Shown here piece after piece: positions 34,995 through 47,010 of a stretch of DNA of 64,000 nucleotides (position 1 is the first letter of the stretch; each line of letters starts with the position of its first letter). The DNA is from Epiperipatus broadwayi (lineage: Eukaryota > Onychophora > Udeonychophora > Euonychophora > Peripatidae). The translations under genes were made by a program, and so were the position numbers. A model generated the notes under the pieces. The model did not search any database, was not told the DNA's origin, and saw only the letters and a list, made by a program, of their open reading frames with translations. The stretch spans positions 9,423,845 through 9,487,844 of the forward strand of contig JAQFVV010000027.1 in the NCBI GenBank assembly GCA_028023455.1. Direction: 5' to 3'.

Positions 34995-35115
34995 TTGAGC
35001 TAGTTCTTGGCGCATAGCACTGTGCCGTCGATTTCTGCTATCTGAGCTGTTAAGTTGGGTTTGAATTCAGTTTGAACCGCCTGAGTTTGAATCCGATTTG
35101 ACTTGCGGTGGTGGT
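34995..35115 (+). repeat. possible tRNA-derived SINE head
   Basis: TTGAGCTAGTTCTTGGCGC resembles an A-box region and GGGTTTGAATTC, 60 bp on, a B-box; a second GAGTTTGAATCC follows. No full cloverleaf can be drawn. Confidence 0.35.
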
Positions 35116-35354
35116 GGATTTCGACCGGTACAATATGAAGATATGCAAAGAAAGTGAAAGATTACCATTTCTTATAGTTATAAAATATATATATATATTT
35201 TAAATTGTCTGCTTTTTTTTTTCTATTAAAGTAATGCAAACATTAACAATCTCTTGATCCTGATTATTCATTTATTTTAAAACTGACTTCAAAATCGAAG
35301 ATTACTACTATTTATTTTTTTCTCACAAAAAATAACATATATTTGATATATCAT

Positions 35355-37270
35355 ATGATTACCATTTCTTATACTTATACAAACTGTTTACATAGAGGCT
35401 AAACTCTCCATACAGTAGCACCACCAGTGCAAGCCAGAGTAATCAAATGGATGCAGGAAGGTTTGTGCATAAAATCCCTATATAATGCCTACTCATTCTA
35501 TATCACCACACTAGTTTCCAGCTGTGGCTTTCATCAGTGGAGAGCCTTGGATATGAGAGCACTGCACCTAGATCTTAGGATCTAATGCAACCCTCCAGTA
35601 ACCACCTTTTACCTTATTAGTTAACTAAAGCTTTGAGTACAAAATGAAAACTAATGTTTTCAACTCAAACTCTGTAGCTTGTATAGTTATATAGATCTGA
35701 ACTCAGTTCAGCATCCATACTTTTTGGTGTCTTTGGTTCTTTCATGACAACAGTCACTATGATCCTATTGGGCAAGATTAGTTTCAAACCACTAAACAGC
35801 ACCATTTCTTATGCTTACACAAACTGTTTACATGGAGGCAAAACTCTCCATACAGAGTGCCACCAGTGGAAGCCAGAGTTAAAATCCTATCTAGTACCTA
35901 TTCATCCAATATCTTCAGACCAGTTTCTAGATTGTGTCATCAATGAGGAGCTTTCGATGCACCTAGATCTTAGGATTTAATGCAACCCTCCAGCAGCCAC
36001 TTTTTACCTTATTAGCTAACTATAAAGCTTTGAGTGCAAACTGAAAACACTAACATTTTCAATTCAGGTTATTTGTAAAATAATATAGGCGCTATTGTAC
36101 CTGAATGCAAAGCTACTTTATACTAAAACAAAATAAAATTATCCTATTCTGCAAGCGCTTTCAAGAGACGTGTTCTCATCTTGAACTTTGCATAATTGCA
36201 TATAATTAATTCACTTAGAGCTATGAAGATGAGAGCACATCTCTTGAAAGCACTTGCAGAATAGGATAATTTTATTTTTAGTATAAAGTAGCTTTGCGTT
36301 CAGGTGCAATAGCGTCTATATTATTTTACAAGTTATATTTTGGCGTGCAAAGTTTTCAAGTTAGGTTTGAATTACAATTCAGGCTATTGTACACAGTGTT
36401 TAGAGTCTGTGTAAACAGTTTGTGTAAGCAGAAGAAATGGTGATCATGTGATGTTTAGTGATTTAATACCAATGCTACCCAATAGGAGTATGGTAACTGG
36501 TTATTAAAGACACCAAAAAGCATGGATTCTGAACTGAGTTCAGATCTATACAAACTAATGAGCTTGAATTGAAAACATTATTGTGTTTCCATATTGCACT
36601 CAAAGCTTTATAGTTAACTAATAAGGTAAAAGGTGACTGCTGGAGGATTGCATTAGATCCTAAGATTTAGGTGCAGTGCTCTCAGATCCAAGGCTCCTCA
36701 CTAATGAAATTCATAAGCTAAAAACTAGGCTGGGGATATTGGATGAGTAGGTAATAGATAGGAATTTATGCATAAATCTTCTTGCATCCATCAATTACTC
36801 TGGCTTGCACTGATGGTGCTACTGTGTGGAGAGTTTAGCTTCTGTGTAAACATAAGAAATGGTCATCGTGATGTTTAGCAGTTTAAAACCAATCCTGCTC
36901 AATAGGATTATAGTAACTGTGGTTATTAAAGATACCAAAAAGTATGGATGCTGAATTGAATTCAGATATATACAACTATATAAGCTAATGAGCTCGAATT
37001 GAAAATGTATTTTCATTTTGCACTCAAGGCTTCATAGTTAGCTAATAAGGGAAAAGGTGGCTTCTGGTAGATTGCATTAGATACTAAGATCTAGTTGCAG
37101 TGCTCTCAGATCTGAAGCTCATCATTGATGAAATCCACAAGCTAGACACTAGTCTGTGGATATTGGATGAGTAGGCACTAGATAGAGGTATTATGCACAC
37201 ACCTTATTGCATCCATTGATTTCTCTGGCTTGCATTGGTGGTGCTACTATATAAAGAGTTTAGTATCTGT
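35355..37270. mobile_element. family B inverted cluster (two arms out, two arms back)
   Basis: Arms in plus orientation lie at about 35355-35800 and 35800-36065. Arms in minus orientation lie at about 36410-36870 and 36855-37270. Each arm runs from AAACTCTCCATACAGTAGCACCA through AATCAATGGATGC, CACTGCACCTAGATCTTAGGAT and TTACCTTATTAG to CTGAACTCAGTTCAGCATCCATACTTTTTGGTGTCTTTGG. A separate palindrome sits between the two pairs. The whole behaves as a 1.9 kb inverted duplication. Confidence 0.75.
36070..36345. mobile_element. family F palindrome nested in the family B cluster
   Basis: TGTAAAATAATATAGGCGCTATTG, ACCTGAATGCAAAGCTACTTTATACTAAAA and CTATTCTGCAAGCGCTTTCAAGAGA are inverted on the right as CACTTGCAGAATAG, AGTATAAAGTAGCTTTGCGTTCAGGT and CAATAGCGTCTATATTATTTTACA. 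Arms about 100 bp. The AAGCGCTTTC word is shared with the E element at 56015. Confidence 0.75.
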
Positions 37271-37728
37271 ATTTAATATAATTTTAAAATATTGATAAAG
37301 TTTCTTAAACTCTATATTATCATGTATACATTTATAATATTAAATTTAAAACCATATACATTTATTTTTAAATAATTTTTTTTTTTTAATTTTTATTACA
37401 ACTTTTTAATGTAGCAATTTTAATTTTCCAAAAAATCGAAATAAATTCAATAATTGTTAAAAATAAAATTGTGATCACATGAAGACTTTTTACAAACGTA
37501 ACTTAAAATAACACTATTGACTTTAACAAATACAACTGATTGATATATACAATTTGTACTATTTAATAATAAATGTATGAATAGTCCCCTACATCTAATC
37601 ACATTGAAATACCCTAATACTTGATAATGGTTTACTTTAAAATATATATATTTATAGTTAAACTGTATTATAATTTAATTTTAACAAAACTACTTGTCTT
37701 TTTGGAGAACCCATCAAATCAAACGGTT
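37271..37728. other. AT-rich DNA, nothing recognised
   Basis: Low complexity with A/T runs; no gene. Confidence 0.4.
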
Positions 37729-38476
37729 AAAACAGGAAAAACTCACTATATGTATTGCCACACACAGCAAGCTAGAGTAATCAATGGATGCCAGAAGACT
37801 TGTGCATAAAATCCCCATCTAGTGCCTACCCATCCAATATCCCGAGACTAGTTTCTGGCTTGTGACCTTCATCAGTGAGGAGTCTTGAATCTGAGAGCAC
37901 TGCACCTAGAACTTAGGATTTAAAGCAACCTCCAGCAACAACCTTTTATCTCCATTTAACTACAAAATTATGAGTCTTAAACTGAAAACAGTGTAATGTT
38001 TTCAATCCAAGCCCATTAGCTTATATAGTCATATGAGTCAGAACCCAGTTCAGTATCCATACAGTTTGGTGTCTTTGGTTCTTTTTTTTTAACCATAGCC
38101 ACCACTATCCTATTAGGTCCAGTCCCATATGACTATATAAGCTAATGGGCTTGGATTGAAAACATTAAGGTGTTTTCAGTTTAAGCCTCATAGTTTTGTA
38201 CTTCAATGGAAATAAAAGGTGATTGCTGGAGGGTTGCATTAGATCCTAAGATCTAGGTGCAGTGCTCTCAGATCCAAGGCTCCTTACTGATGAAGGCCAC
38301 AAGCCAGAAACTAGTCTGGGGATATTGAATGAGTAGACACTAGATGGGGATTTTATGCACAAGCCTTCTGGCATCCATTGATTACTCTAGCTTGCTATGT
38401 GTGGCAATACGTATAGTGAGTTTTGCCTGTTTTAACAACAGTTATACACAAGCATAAGAGGTGGTGGTCATGGGAT
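37729..38476. mobile_element. family B foldback, best full-length copy
   Basis: Two arms of about 340 bp (37729-38080 and 38100-38435) are inverted copies from the tip TTAAAACAGG...CCTGTTTTAA to a short spacer rich in T near 38085. Arm landmarks are CACACAGCAAGCTAGAGTAATCAATGGATGCCAGAAG, CAATATCCCGAGACTAGTTTCTGGC, CAGTGAGGAGTCTTGAATCTGAGAGCACTGCACC and GCCCATTAGCTTATATAGTCATATG. An extra single-sided tail (CAACAGTTATACACAAGCATAAGAGGTGGTGGTCATGGGATG) lies only on the right, so the element is not symmetric and has a defined 3' side. Non-coding. Confidence 0.85.
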
Positions 38477-39744
38477 GTTTATTGGCTTAAAATTAAAAGG
38501 TTACAATATATACTAGAAGGGAATTTTGTGGTGACTAAATAAACATGCTGGTCGATTTTTCTGTTTAGTTATTTTGTGATGCTGTCTTTTTCTATAATAA
38601 TTTTTTTTAAAAAAAAGTCTCAGCATTTTATTTAAATATAGTTAGCCATTGTATTCTATTCTCAGCCCATATTCATCATCTTACATTAGCATCTTCCTGT
38701 TACTCTAGCATAATCTGTTCCCTGAATCAATCTTTTTATATTAACATACCAAAAATATTCATTACCATTCCAATAAAAAATGTTGGCACCAATTTATTTT
38801 AAAATGAAATGGTTTCAACTTTTCTTGTTATTATTATATCATCTCCTGGTGCTTAATAAATTTAATATATTTACATTTGTTATTATCAATTCATTGGATT
38901 TGAAAATTACTTCATAATAAATTGAAAGATTTCACGTATAATATTATTTTAGTGAATTAAATGTGAAGGTGTTTAAAGCTTCATGCTCTCATTTCAAAAT
39001 GCTTAAGATTGGTTTATTTATATATAAATTTAAGTAGAGAAGAAATGGGAACCATCTTTTTCTCATAAAATCTCTGCCTTGGGTTTTGACTTGAGAGTTT
39101 CCTATACAGTCATTATTACATCCGATTGGCTGTCATATAAGCATTTTTAAGGCACTTCTATCAAAGATTTCAGCCTTTCACATTATTAATATATCATGTG
39201 CTTGCGCTTAAATTAATATATTTATAAAAAGTCACATTAATGTGTTTACAAGGAGACTAAATTAAAAATACAAACACCCTCTTTAATGCTATTTTGGTCT
39301 TCGCATCCATTTTGAAATAAAAGTGAATATCAATCTGTCATAAAGCCTTTGAAATAAAAGTTTATGTTGAACTAAAAATCACATTCCTCATTTAAGATAA
39401 ATTTATACTTGAATAGATTTTAATATAATCGTAAAATATTTATTCAGAATAAATTTTCATTACTCACATATATAACAAAACATTGATTTTCTCTCATAAA
39501 TTTATTGGTTTGTCTATTTGAAATGAATTTATAAATGTTCTTCAAACATTATAATCAATTGAACATTACAAATTATAATTAAATACAGATGGCTCTTGAC
39601 TTTTGTACCTAATTGGTTCCTGAAATATGTGTGAAGGTTGAAATGTAGGAAAGTAGAGCAACATAAAAAAAAACAAAAAGTGTTTTTAAAATATTTATTT
39701 TTTAATGAGGTGTATTCGCATATTAGTTTATTTTAAAGTAATGT
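38477..39744. other. AT-rich intergenic DNA
   Basis: No coding motif, palindrome or tandem array. A TATACTAGAAGGGAATTTTGTGGTGA motif near 38508-38533 resembles the local motif at 28.4 kb. Confidence 0.4.
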
Positions 39745-40390
39745 TTAATGGATTTTCTCAAAAAATGAAAATAAAGATTGATTATGATGAGTTAGAAGAA
39801 GTTAACAGTTACAAATACATTGGTCAGATTATTAATACAGATGGAAACAATGAATGAAATTAATCATAGAATTAAACTTGTTTGGAGTGCTTTTGCTAGA
39901 AATAACTTGATACTAAAAGGAAATATGCCTATGTGTTTGATAAGGAATGTTTTTAATAAATGTGTTTTACCAGTTCTTACTTATGGATCTGAGACTTGGA
40001 CACTTAATAGAAGTACAATACAGAGACTTCAGACCACTCAAAGAAGTATGGAGAGTTGCATGTTGGGAGTAACAAGAAGAGATCGAAAACACAATATATG
40101 GTTAAGAAAACAAACAGGTGTTACTGACCTCATTGAAAAAATTGAAAGACGAAGTGTAGTTGGGTTGGACATATTTCTAGAAGAGTTGATAATAGATGGA
40201 CAATTGGAATTTTAAACTGGATTCCAAGAGATTGTAAAAACCACAGAAAGTAACCACATGTGAGATGGATGGATGAAATAAGAAAGGGTGCAGGGGTGAT
40301 GTGGAAAAGAGAAGTTAAAGACCGGAGAAGATGGATTGAACTTGGAGAGACCTTCATCCTGCAGTGGCTTGATAATGGTTGATGATGATT
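39745..40390 (+). pseudogene. RTE-like LINE 3' end with short tail
   Basis: The best preserved RTE C-terminus in the window. It reads YDELEEVNSYKYIGQIIN (family LE-V--Y-YLGQ-I). After a frameshift near 39840 come NEINHRIKLVWSAF, FNKCVLPVLTYGSETWT, LQTTQRSMESCMLGVTRRDR and TGVTDLIEKI. A further frameshift gives WVGHISRRVDNRWTIGIL, RWMDEIRKGAGVMWKREV and ETFILQWLDNG with a stop at 40380-40382. GATGATGATT follows directly, the short microsatellite tail typical of RTE elements. The copy is 5'-truncated just after the reverse transcriptase core, the normal outcome of incomplete target-primed reverse transcription. Confidence 0.85.
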
Positions 40391-40539
40391 AGTATATACG
40401 TAAATAACACTTGATTAGTATCTGATGTTTTCTTTATAAATTTATCAAGAGATAGTTGAATTGTACTCTTCTTGGTACTTACAGATTAATACAGACACCA
40501 AGATTGATTATGGATAATTCTAGACTATAAAATTCATTA

Positions 40540-41135
40540 TATATATATATATCACCTTAATGCAATAATTATATATATATATTTTAAAATTACACTTACA
40601 TTCAGAAAAAATATATATTCCTGTCCAATAATTAATTTATTGATATAAATAAATAAATTGGCATTTATAGCAAGGAAAATAAAAACATTTAGTCTTGCGT
40701 TGTTAGCCGAGAAGTATCGCAGCTGCCATGCAAGCAAGTAGTTGGTGGCAGACGGGTGTGGGTTCGCATCCTGGCCGATGCCATGACATATTGGGAGGGG
40801 GGGATAAAAGCATTTTTTTTAAAAAATTAAAATTTAACTCCCTTCACCTTTTTTCATTCTATAAATTTTTAAAAAAATTTTCCCTACAACTTTTTAATAC
40901 ACTTATAGGAAAATGATAAAAGATGGCTGGTGGAGACAAGTTTTAATGTTTAAAAAAAGGGGTTTCCTTTTCCTAGCAATAATTGAGAGACAAAAGTATC
41001 ACAAGCAATTAAATGCCAATTTATTTATTTATTAATAAATTAATTATTGGAAGGGATTATATGTTTTTTAAAAAATATGATAGTAAGTGTAATTTTTTAA
41101 TATATATAATTATTGCATTAATGTGATATATATAC
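40540..41135. mobile_element. palindrome with a tRNA-like unit inside
   Basis: The left end TATATCACCTTAATGCAATAATTATATATA is inverted on the right as TATATATAATTATTGCATTAATGTGATATATA. The arms continue through ACACTTAC / GTAAGTGT and AATAATTAATTTATT---AATTGGCATTTA to about 150 bp. The centre is not symmetric and holds the tRNA-like unit at 40697-40782. Confidence 0.7.
40697..40782 (+). repeat. tRNA-like sequence (SINE head)
   Basis: 86 nt with TTAGCCGAGAAGTATCGC as A-box region and GGGTTCGCATCC as a good B-box. The ends GCGTTG and CGATGC can pair as a six-base acceptor stem with two wobbles. A long variable-like region (CTGCCA...TGGCAG) recalls a class II tRNA. The T stem is imperfect, so this is probably tRNA-derived repeat, not a working gene. 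Confidence 0.5.
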
Positions 41136-41539
41136 ATATTGTAACAGTCAGAATCGTCTATCTCGCTAACACACTGCAGAATTCAAACCCCATACACGAA
41201 ACTGAACATTCTAGGAGGGGTTGCCTTCTAGATATACTAAGTTCGAATCTAAAGTCCAAATTTCACAGCGCCACCTACATGATAATGCATTGATGCTACT
41301 ACTAGTATAACCTTTTACCGGTGCCTGGTGGTCAGGGAGAAACAAAAAGACTATACTAAGATAAGTTTGGGTTGCTAATTAACGTCTATGGATGTACAAA
41401 AGACAAGGAGAAAATAGATATATATAGACTGAGTTAGTGATAGGAATCAATAAAATAAAAGATCAAAATTAGTTTTAAATGATTTCACAAAATTTATTTA
41501 TAAACAATATTTATCTAAATCGCATGTTGAAAATTGATA
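41136..41539. other. GC-richer leader-like stretch (41150-41400), no gene
   Basis: Starts TGTAACAGTC after a (TA) run. It contains CAGAATTCAAACCCC (minus-strand B-box-like) and AAGTTCGAATCT, and has no ORF. It may be an LTR or SINE-derived remnant. Confidence 0.3.
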
Positions 41540-41906
41540 ATAAATTGAAAGTATGCTAGCCTTTCTCACGTGCGCAATTATAACAGACAAAGCCAATCAG
41601 ATTTTAAACAGATATCTAATAAATAATCAAGCTTAGACACGAGACAGAGATTTTGATAGAAAAGGTTGATACCAACCTTTTCTAAACTTAACTCATATAT
41701 ATATATATATAAGCCAGTCTTAAGCATCTTAGCCCGAAAGCTTATACATATATAAAAGTTAAGTAAGGTTGGTATCAACCTTTTCTATCAAAATCTCTGT
41801 CTTGTGTCTAAGCTTGATTATTTATTAGATATCTGTTTAGAATCTGATTGGCTTTGTCTGTTATAATTGCGCATGTGAGAAAGGCTAGCATACTTTCAAT
41901 TTATTA
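41540..41906. mobile_element. palindrome, about 150-bp near-perfect arms
   Basis: AAAGTATGCTAGCCTTTCTCAC...TTTTGATAGAAAAGGTTGATACCAACC on the left is repeated in inverse at 41760-41905 with only a few differences. The spacer of about 65 bp holds a TA-rich run. Very little divergence between arms suggests recent origin or arm-to-arm gene conversion. Confidence 0.85.
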
Positions 41907-42129
41907 AAATTTATTTATATATATATATATATATAATGCCACTGTTTGCTTATATGAGACAGGGACGCTTATTAAATAATTGTTGGCATTACATTCCAAT
42001 AAATGGCAAAAGGTTTTAAAGCAAAATTATATATTCTATCCCTCGGGCTAATAGTATTATGATAATGTGCTTAAAGAGATAGGAACATGAGTGAGGTGCT
42101 TTGAGTAATTATAAAAGTTTAATAAAATA
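41907..42129. other. no gene identified
   Basis: A (TA) run near 41915-41935, then non-coding DNA leading into a possible reverse transcriptase scrap. Confidence 0.35.
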
Positions 42130-42310
42130 TTTGAAAATTAAGTGTTATAAAATATTTATTGATTTCGAGAAAAGCACAGACAAAATCTTACTAAGCAATA
42201 AAGTGGGGATGTGATCAAGACATTTATTTGATAATAATAACTAAAGCAGATGGGAGGTCAGTATTGCTAGTAATGAATTTATTAAAGGATGGAGGGTGTG
42301 ATGCGTTTAA
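42130..42310 (+). pseudogene. possible LINE reverse transcriptase scrap
   Basis: Reads KCYKIFIDFEKSTDKILLSN, resembling reverse transcriptase motif A (F-DFEKAFD-V), then after a gap EVSIASNEFIK, resembling the segment before VGVHQGS. The order is right but identity is low. Confidence 0.4.
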
Positions 42311-43199
42311 GTCACGGATGCTTTGTAAAAATAAATATATAAATAAAACAATAGTGAACTATTTGGAATGACTACGGAGGGCAGCTCGCCGCTAACCTGT
42401 AGAAAAGTGTTGTCATGAACAGCCGAAACTTAGCAACTGGATGACGACTGTGTTTAATTCCCAGGTGTGACATTTGAGTACACATTCTGCCTGGGAACCG
42501 CAGGAAGCGAAGAGAATGGACTTGGCGGTGTAAAAATTCTTGGAAAAGCAAAACAAAGTGGTCTCAACAATCAATTCATTTACCAGCAATACTAGACTAG
42601 TGTATATAAAACATACTAAATGGATTTTACTTGGATTAAGAGAAATGCCCAATCAAATTCTCAGAAATTCATTTAAAAGGGTCCGCACATTCTCGATGTC
42701 AATGATGAACTTTGTAATTTATTAAAGTAGAACACAGTATTTAAAAATAGGAAAATGCATGCTTGCGGGTTTGAAAAGAAAGCATAGGTTTATTTATGCA
42801 ATCATGCATTTGGGGACACATTTAAATCATTGACCTCGCACATACTCTCATATTAGGTTAAAATCAATAACATGTAGATTTTAAACTATGTAATTATTAT
42901 ATATATTGAAGAAGATTAGACGCCCTCGAATGAGTGATTTGCAAGATAATAAAATTGGGAATTATTATAAATTTAAAATATGCCTTAGTAGCGGGTTCTT
43001 ACTTTCAACAAAGGGAATAATTCACTCGGTCAAAGATGATTCTGACACATTATCATAATAAAATAAAAGAAAGCTTAATAAATAGAAAATATTAACCCAA
43101 GGATAGAGAGCAAAACTGTTGATTGTATTTGAACACGTTAAAGAAGTACATAATAAAGTTATGTGAAATAAAAGAAAAACAATTTAAAATAGCAATAGC
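42311..43199. other. non-coding; GC-richer island at 42360-42720
   Basis: The island contains GGGCAGCTCGCCGCTAACC and short open stretches on both strands, without known motif. The rest is AT-rich. Confidence 0.3.
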
Positions 43200-43760
43200 A
43201 TGTTAGTTAGGAATCACAAGAGCTCTTGGGTAATTTAGGTTACCTCTGGAGAAGCATTTTCAGGTAGATTGATGTTCGGCAGGTTTTATATAACTCAGCA
43301 GCAAAATCTGGAATTGTTCATATTTTTGGCAGCAGCGGCAGCAGTTCCGGAGTTCCTTACGTGATAGCTTCCGATGGTCTAAAGCAGCAGCTGGCCATTG
43401 CTGAGGGAAATAGCCTTTGCACTGGCTTTACTCTGACATGTCAAGGTTAGCAATTTGTGTGGTAAACATGGTGAATTAATTTGAAGATGAAAACTCAGCT
43501 TCAAATATAAGTTCACAGGCACATAGCTAAAATCTCAGGAAAATATATTTTGAAGAATATTTACTAGAATATCACTCGAATCATTTCATTAGCAACACCA
43601 GAATAATTTTGGGTAGAAACACCAGAATAATTTTGGTTAGAAACATTTCATCAGCAAATGACCAGCAATGGAGAACAAAAGAAAACCCTTTTTATAGTGG
43701 AATTGAACAATAGAACTGCCCTGGAGCATTACAAAAATATATCGGACTTATCAGCTGTAA
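43200..43760 (-). promoter_or_regulatory. TATA-like box and GC-richer leader island
   Basis: On the minus strand CTATAAAAAGGG lies at about 43687-43698, and the following 450 bp are GC-richer, with GCAGCAGCGGCAGCAG near 43345-43360. A tandem pair of CACCAGAATAATTTTGG(G/T)TAGAAA lies at about 43600-43645. No ORF. Resembles in layout the island at 2261 and those at 62-63 kb. Confidence 0.3.
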
Positions 43761-45984
43761 TTAAACCCATCCGAATGTCTAAAGGAATTCAACAAAATTT
43801 TAATTAATTTCTATTGTTAATTTCCTTGTCGACATTCGAATTACAAACTAGATTTAATTAAAAATTACTTTTACTAATTAAAGAAAACCTTAAGTGGACA
43901 TCTGCTGTATTTTTAGATAAGCTCCTATAGCATTAAATAATTAGACTATTGTCCCTCATTTATTTTAACAGAAATATTTGGAATGACTGATTAAATTAAA
44001 AGAAAATTATTTTACTTTTTTAAATTGCAATATTTGGATCTATCTACTAAATGAATATGAATTTTATTTTAAATCAAAAATATATTACGACTGTAATATA
44101 TTTTTGTAAATAGATTCAAACAAAATAACTTTAATTAATGATTTATAATTTTGATATGTTTTAAAATGCGTATCATAGTATGTGTGCAATTATGACCTAT
44201 ATAACCTACTTTTAAATAAATCGAAATTATGTGAACATATACATAATCCATAATCTTATTTATTTGGGAATGAGTTATATATATAATATGAGCGTTGTAC
44301 TCGTGGTTTAAAATTAGGTAAAATTTTTGGTATATAAGCGTATTGCAGACACACTACGATAGATTGGGGTTCAAACTAAGGTGTGAGGGTAGGAAATATG
44401 TGAGAAAAGGTGAAACGAAGATCTGCAAAGCAGACCTTACTGTTTCAATATATAATGAATTTTATTGTCCAGAATTATCCATAATCAATCTTAGTGCTTG
44501 GGTTAATTGGTAAGTTCTCTTCTTTTTTTTTCTTGATGAAAAGTCCTATAACACACTGTGTCTTTTTCTATTGCCCTGTGTGAAATAGCAAATTGTAGGA
44601 AAGTCAAAAACCTCATCTATTTGTTTTGATTCTCATTTCATATGCAATAATAATTAATCATAACTTTAAATATACTAATTGAAACAAAAGTAACCACCTC
44701 CCACTCAGTTGAGTAATGTCCACAACTATGAAAAGATAAAATACCAATATATTTTTAGCTCTGTTGTTATGTAAGCTTAGTTTTTTAATGTAGTTTTAAA
44801 ATATAGTGTGAATTTGATATGTTATTTTAATTCACATGCAGACTGAATGATCATAAATTACTGTTAATATATTCAGAGGATACATATAGTTAATGCATAC
44901 ATACATTACTATGAAATATTCATTTCATATCCCTTTAGGTTTTGAAAAAAAACCTAAATGTTATTCGGCAGATTATTTGAAATTTATTATGCTGCCATAG
45001 TTTTTCAATACTATTAATTTGGAACTTTGAACAGTATAAGAGCTTTATTATTGTTCTCTACTAAAGTAATATCATTGACACATTATGGAATAATATGATG
45101 ACCTCTTACATAAAATTTTTTTTGCTGATATTAGGACTTTAACATATTTTAATGAGTACAGGACTTATTTTGATAATGTTTAAGATTACTTTAGATTTTT
45201 CACGTTCCATTTTAAAATTTGTCTTCGGTCTTTCAGTCTATGCTTTATTTTCTCTTGTTATTGCCAAATTTGGACCGGCCTGTCTTTAGCATAGATTATC
45301 TTATTATACTTTGTCCTAGGATGTTGCTGAATTGGAAAGTTTTTCTAGAAGACTATTATGGTCTATTTTTTGTTTTTCCAGATCAGTTCATTTTTTCTAT
45401 TCTATTATCCAAGAGTCTTTATGGTACAAAAGTGAGATATTGATTGTGCTTTTCTTAAATTTGAAATTGGCTCTGAATTCTTCAGGGCTTGGATTCATCA
45501 TTTTAACCTTTTGTAGCTCAATTATCTATTTAACATTTTTGAATATGAAGGGACGTTGGAGAAAATTTAGTTTTTCTCAATAAATATAGGCTTTCATTTC
45601 TTTATTTATTCCTAGATATAAAAAGAATTAGAGTGTAAACTCAAAAGTGATAAAGAATGTTCCAAAGTATTTGAAAAAAAATGATTCTTAAAATGTTATA
45701 TCTTGGATAAATTATTATAAAAACTGGATAAAAACTTTTAAATCATCACATGATCAACATACCACATGACCTTTACTTACATATTGTTATTCATTAGCAT
45801 ATTCTTCTATTCTCATTAATTTTATTTTGTTTGGTGTAAGAATAAGGATTTATTATTCATCTAGCATCTACTGGTTATTAAAACTTACACCAGATGGCAT
45901 GAAGAGAGGAGAGTATGCAAATAGAAAGTTCTTTTGCAAGTATATAAATAATAAAATACGACAACTTTAGTAAATTTGATTGAA
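43761..45984. other. AT-rich intergenic DNA; one family B scrap
   Basis: No supported gene. Open stretches near 45219-45583 in two overlapping frames have no recognised motif and are rich in F, L and I, as expected of AT-rich DNA. CATCTAGCATCTACTGGTTATTAAAACTTACACCAGATGGCA near 45858-45899 is a family B tip. Confidence 0.4.
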
Positions 45985-46128
45985 AGATAAATAAATAATC
46001 AAATGGATTTATTGCTTATGAGTTCATAAAAGGTTTGACCAGGAGGAGTAAGCAATTGGATCTTGATCTGGAGTCATCGAACTTTAGAGTCCACCACTTT
46101 ACCACTGCATCAAACCACAGGGTGAGAG
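45985..46128 (-). repeat. tRNA-derived SINE (family I), best copy
   Basis: In transcription sense: TGTGGTTTGATGCAGTGGTAAAGTGGTGG (A-box region), AAGTTCGATGAC, AGATCAAGATCCAATTGC (degenerate B-box), then GGTCAAACCTTTTATGAACTC and a tail AATAAATCCATTTGATTATTTATTTATC. About 140 bp. Other copies are at 26970-27225, 46905-47010 and 47500-47615. Confidence 0.6.
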
Positions 46129-46456
46129 TTAATTGAGGTTTGTTTGACCAATCGAGGAAAGAAACTTCATGCAGTCAAATTCACTATGGCTATACTTCAA
46201 TGAAATTAACCTTTCCAGAAAGTTAATGAGGAATAATGGAATTTGAAGAAAGTTTATAATGTAACTAAGACTAAATCCATGAAAATAGGTGGAGTGATAA
46301 TCAAGGATGGTAGTTAACTGGAAGTTATTGGATAAATTATTTCTTATAAATAAATTACAAAAATGTCCATAGAGGTCTCTCCATCTGTCCTCCATAAAGT
46401 AATAATAAAGGTATTAAACCACTAAGCATCACATTATCACTATTTCCTATGCCTAC
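46129..46456. other. no gene identified
   Basis: Non-coding DNA between a SINE and a foldback. Confidence 0.35.
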
Positions 46457-46635
46457 ACAAACTTAAAACAGAGGCAAAACTATCCATACAGCAGTGCCAA
46501 GCCAGAGTAATCAATGGATGCAAGGGAGGTATGTGCATGAGTAGACACTAAATAGGGATTTTATGTACAAGCCTTCTTAAAACCATTGATTTTTCTGGTT
46601 GCCACTACTATATGGATGTTTTGCCTCTGTTTTGA
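46457..46635. mobile_element. family B mini-foldback
   Basis: AAAACAGAGGCAAAACTATCCATACAGCAGTG and its inverse at 46600-46635 enclose a shortened arm with AGAGTAATCAATGGATGCA. Diverged. Confidence 0.6.
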
Positions 46636-46904
46636 AGAAGGCATATTCGTCAGACTTGCCAATAAGGAAGTTTCTATTTTTGTTTTACTCTTTACTAAGG
46701 ATAGGTTAAATAATTTTATTAATCAATATTGGGTGTTGAGCGAGACTGGAACCTGAACAAAAAATCCTGAACTTTATACAAACCTGAAATAATTTTTAAA
46801 TTTTAAATTACTTGAATTCAAAATCCAAATTAATACGAGGCGGGCATGTGCTGTATTATGAACCTATTAGTTTTTATTAACACTAGAGTAATTAGTAAAA
46901 CAAA
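46636..46904. other. no gene identified
   Basis: Short AT-rich stretch; GAGGCGGGCATGTGC near 46838 is a GC-richer patch with no assigned role. Confidence 0.35.
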
Positions 46905-47010
46905 ATAATAGTGTAATATACTGCTCATATGTTCATAAGATGTTTGAACACCAGAAGTGATACAGTTGGACTGTGATCCATGAATTTGAGTACCTATGGA
47001 ATTTAGAATA
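46905..47010 (-). repeat. family I SINE, diverged
   Basis: Contains ATATACTGCTCATATGTTCATAAGATGTTTGAACACCAGAAGTGATACAGTTGGACTGTGATCCATGAATTTGAG, matching the copy at 27091-27225. Confidence 0.5.

Noticed and set aside
45219-45583. Two overlapping open frames, considered as a LINE C-terminus
   Set aside because: A GLGF...LTF resemblance is too weak and no second motif supports it.
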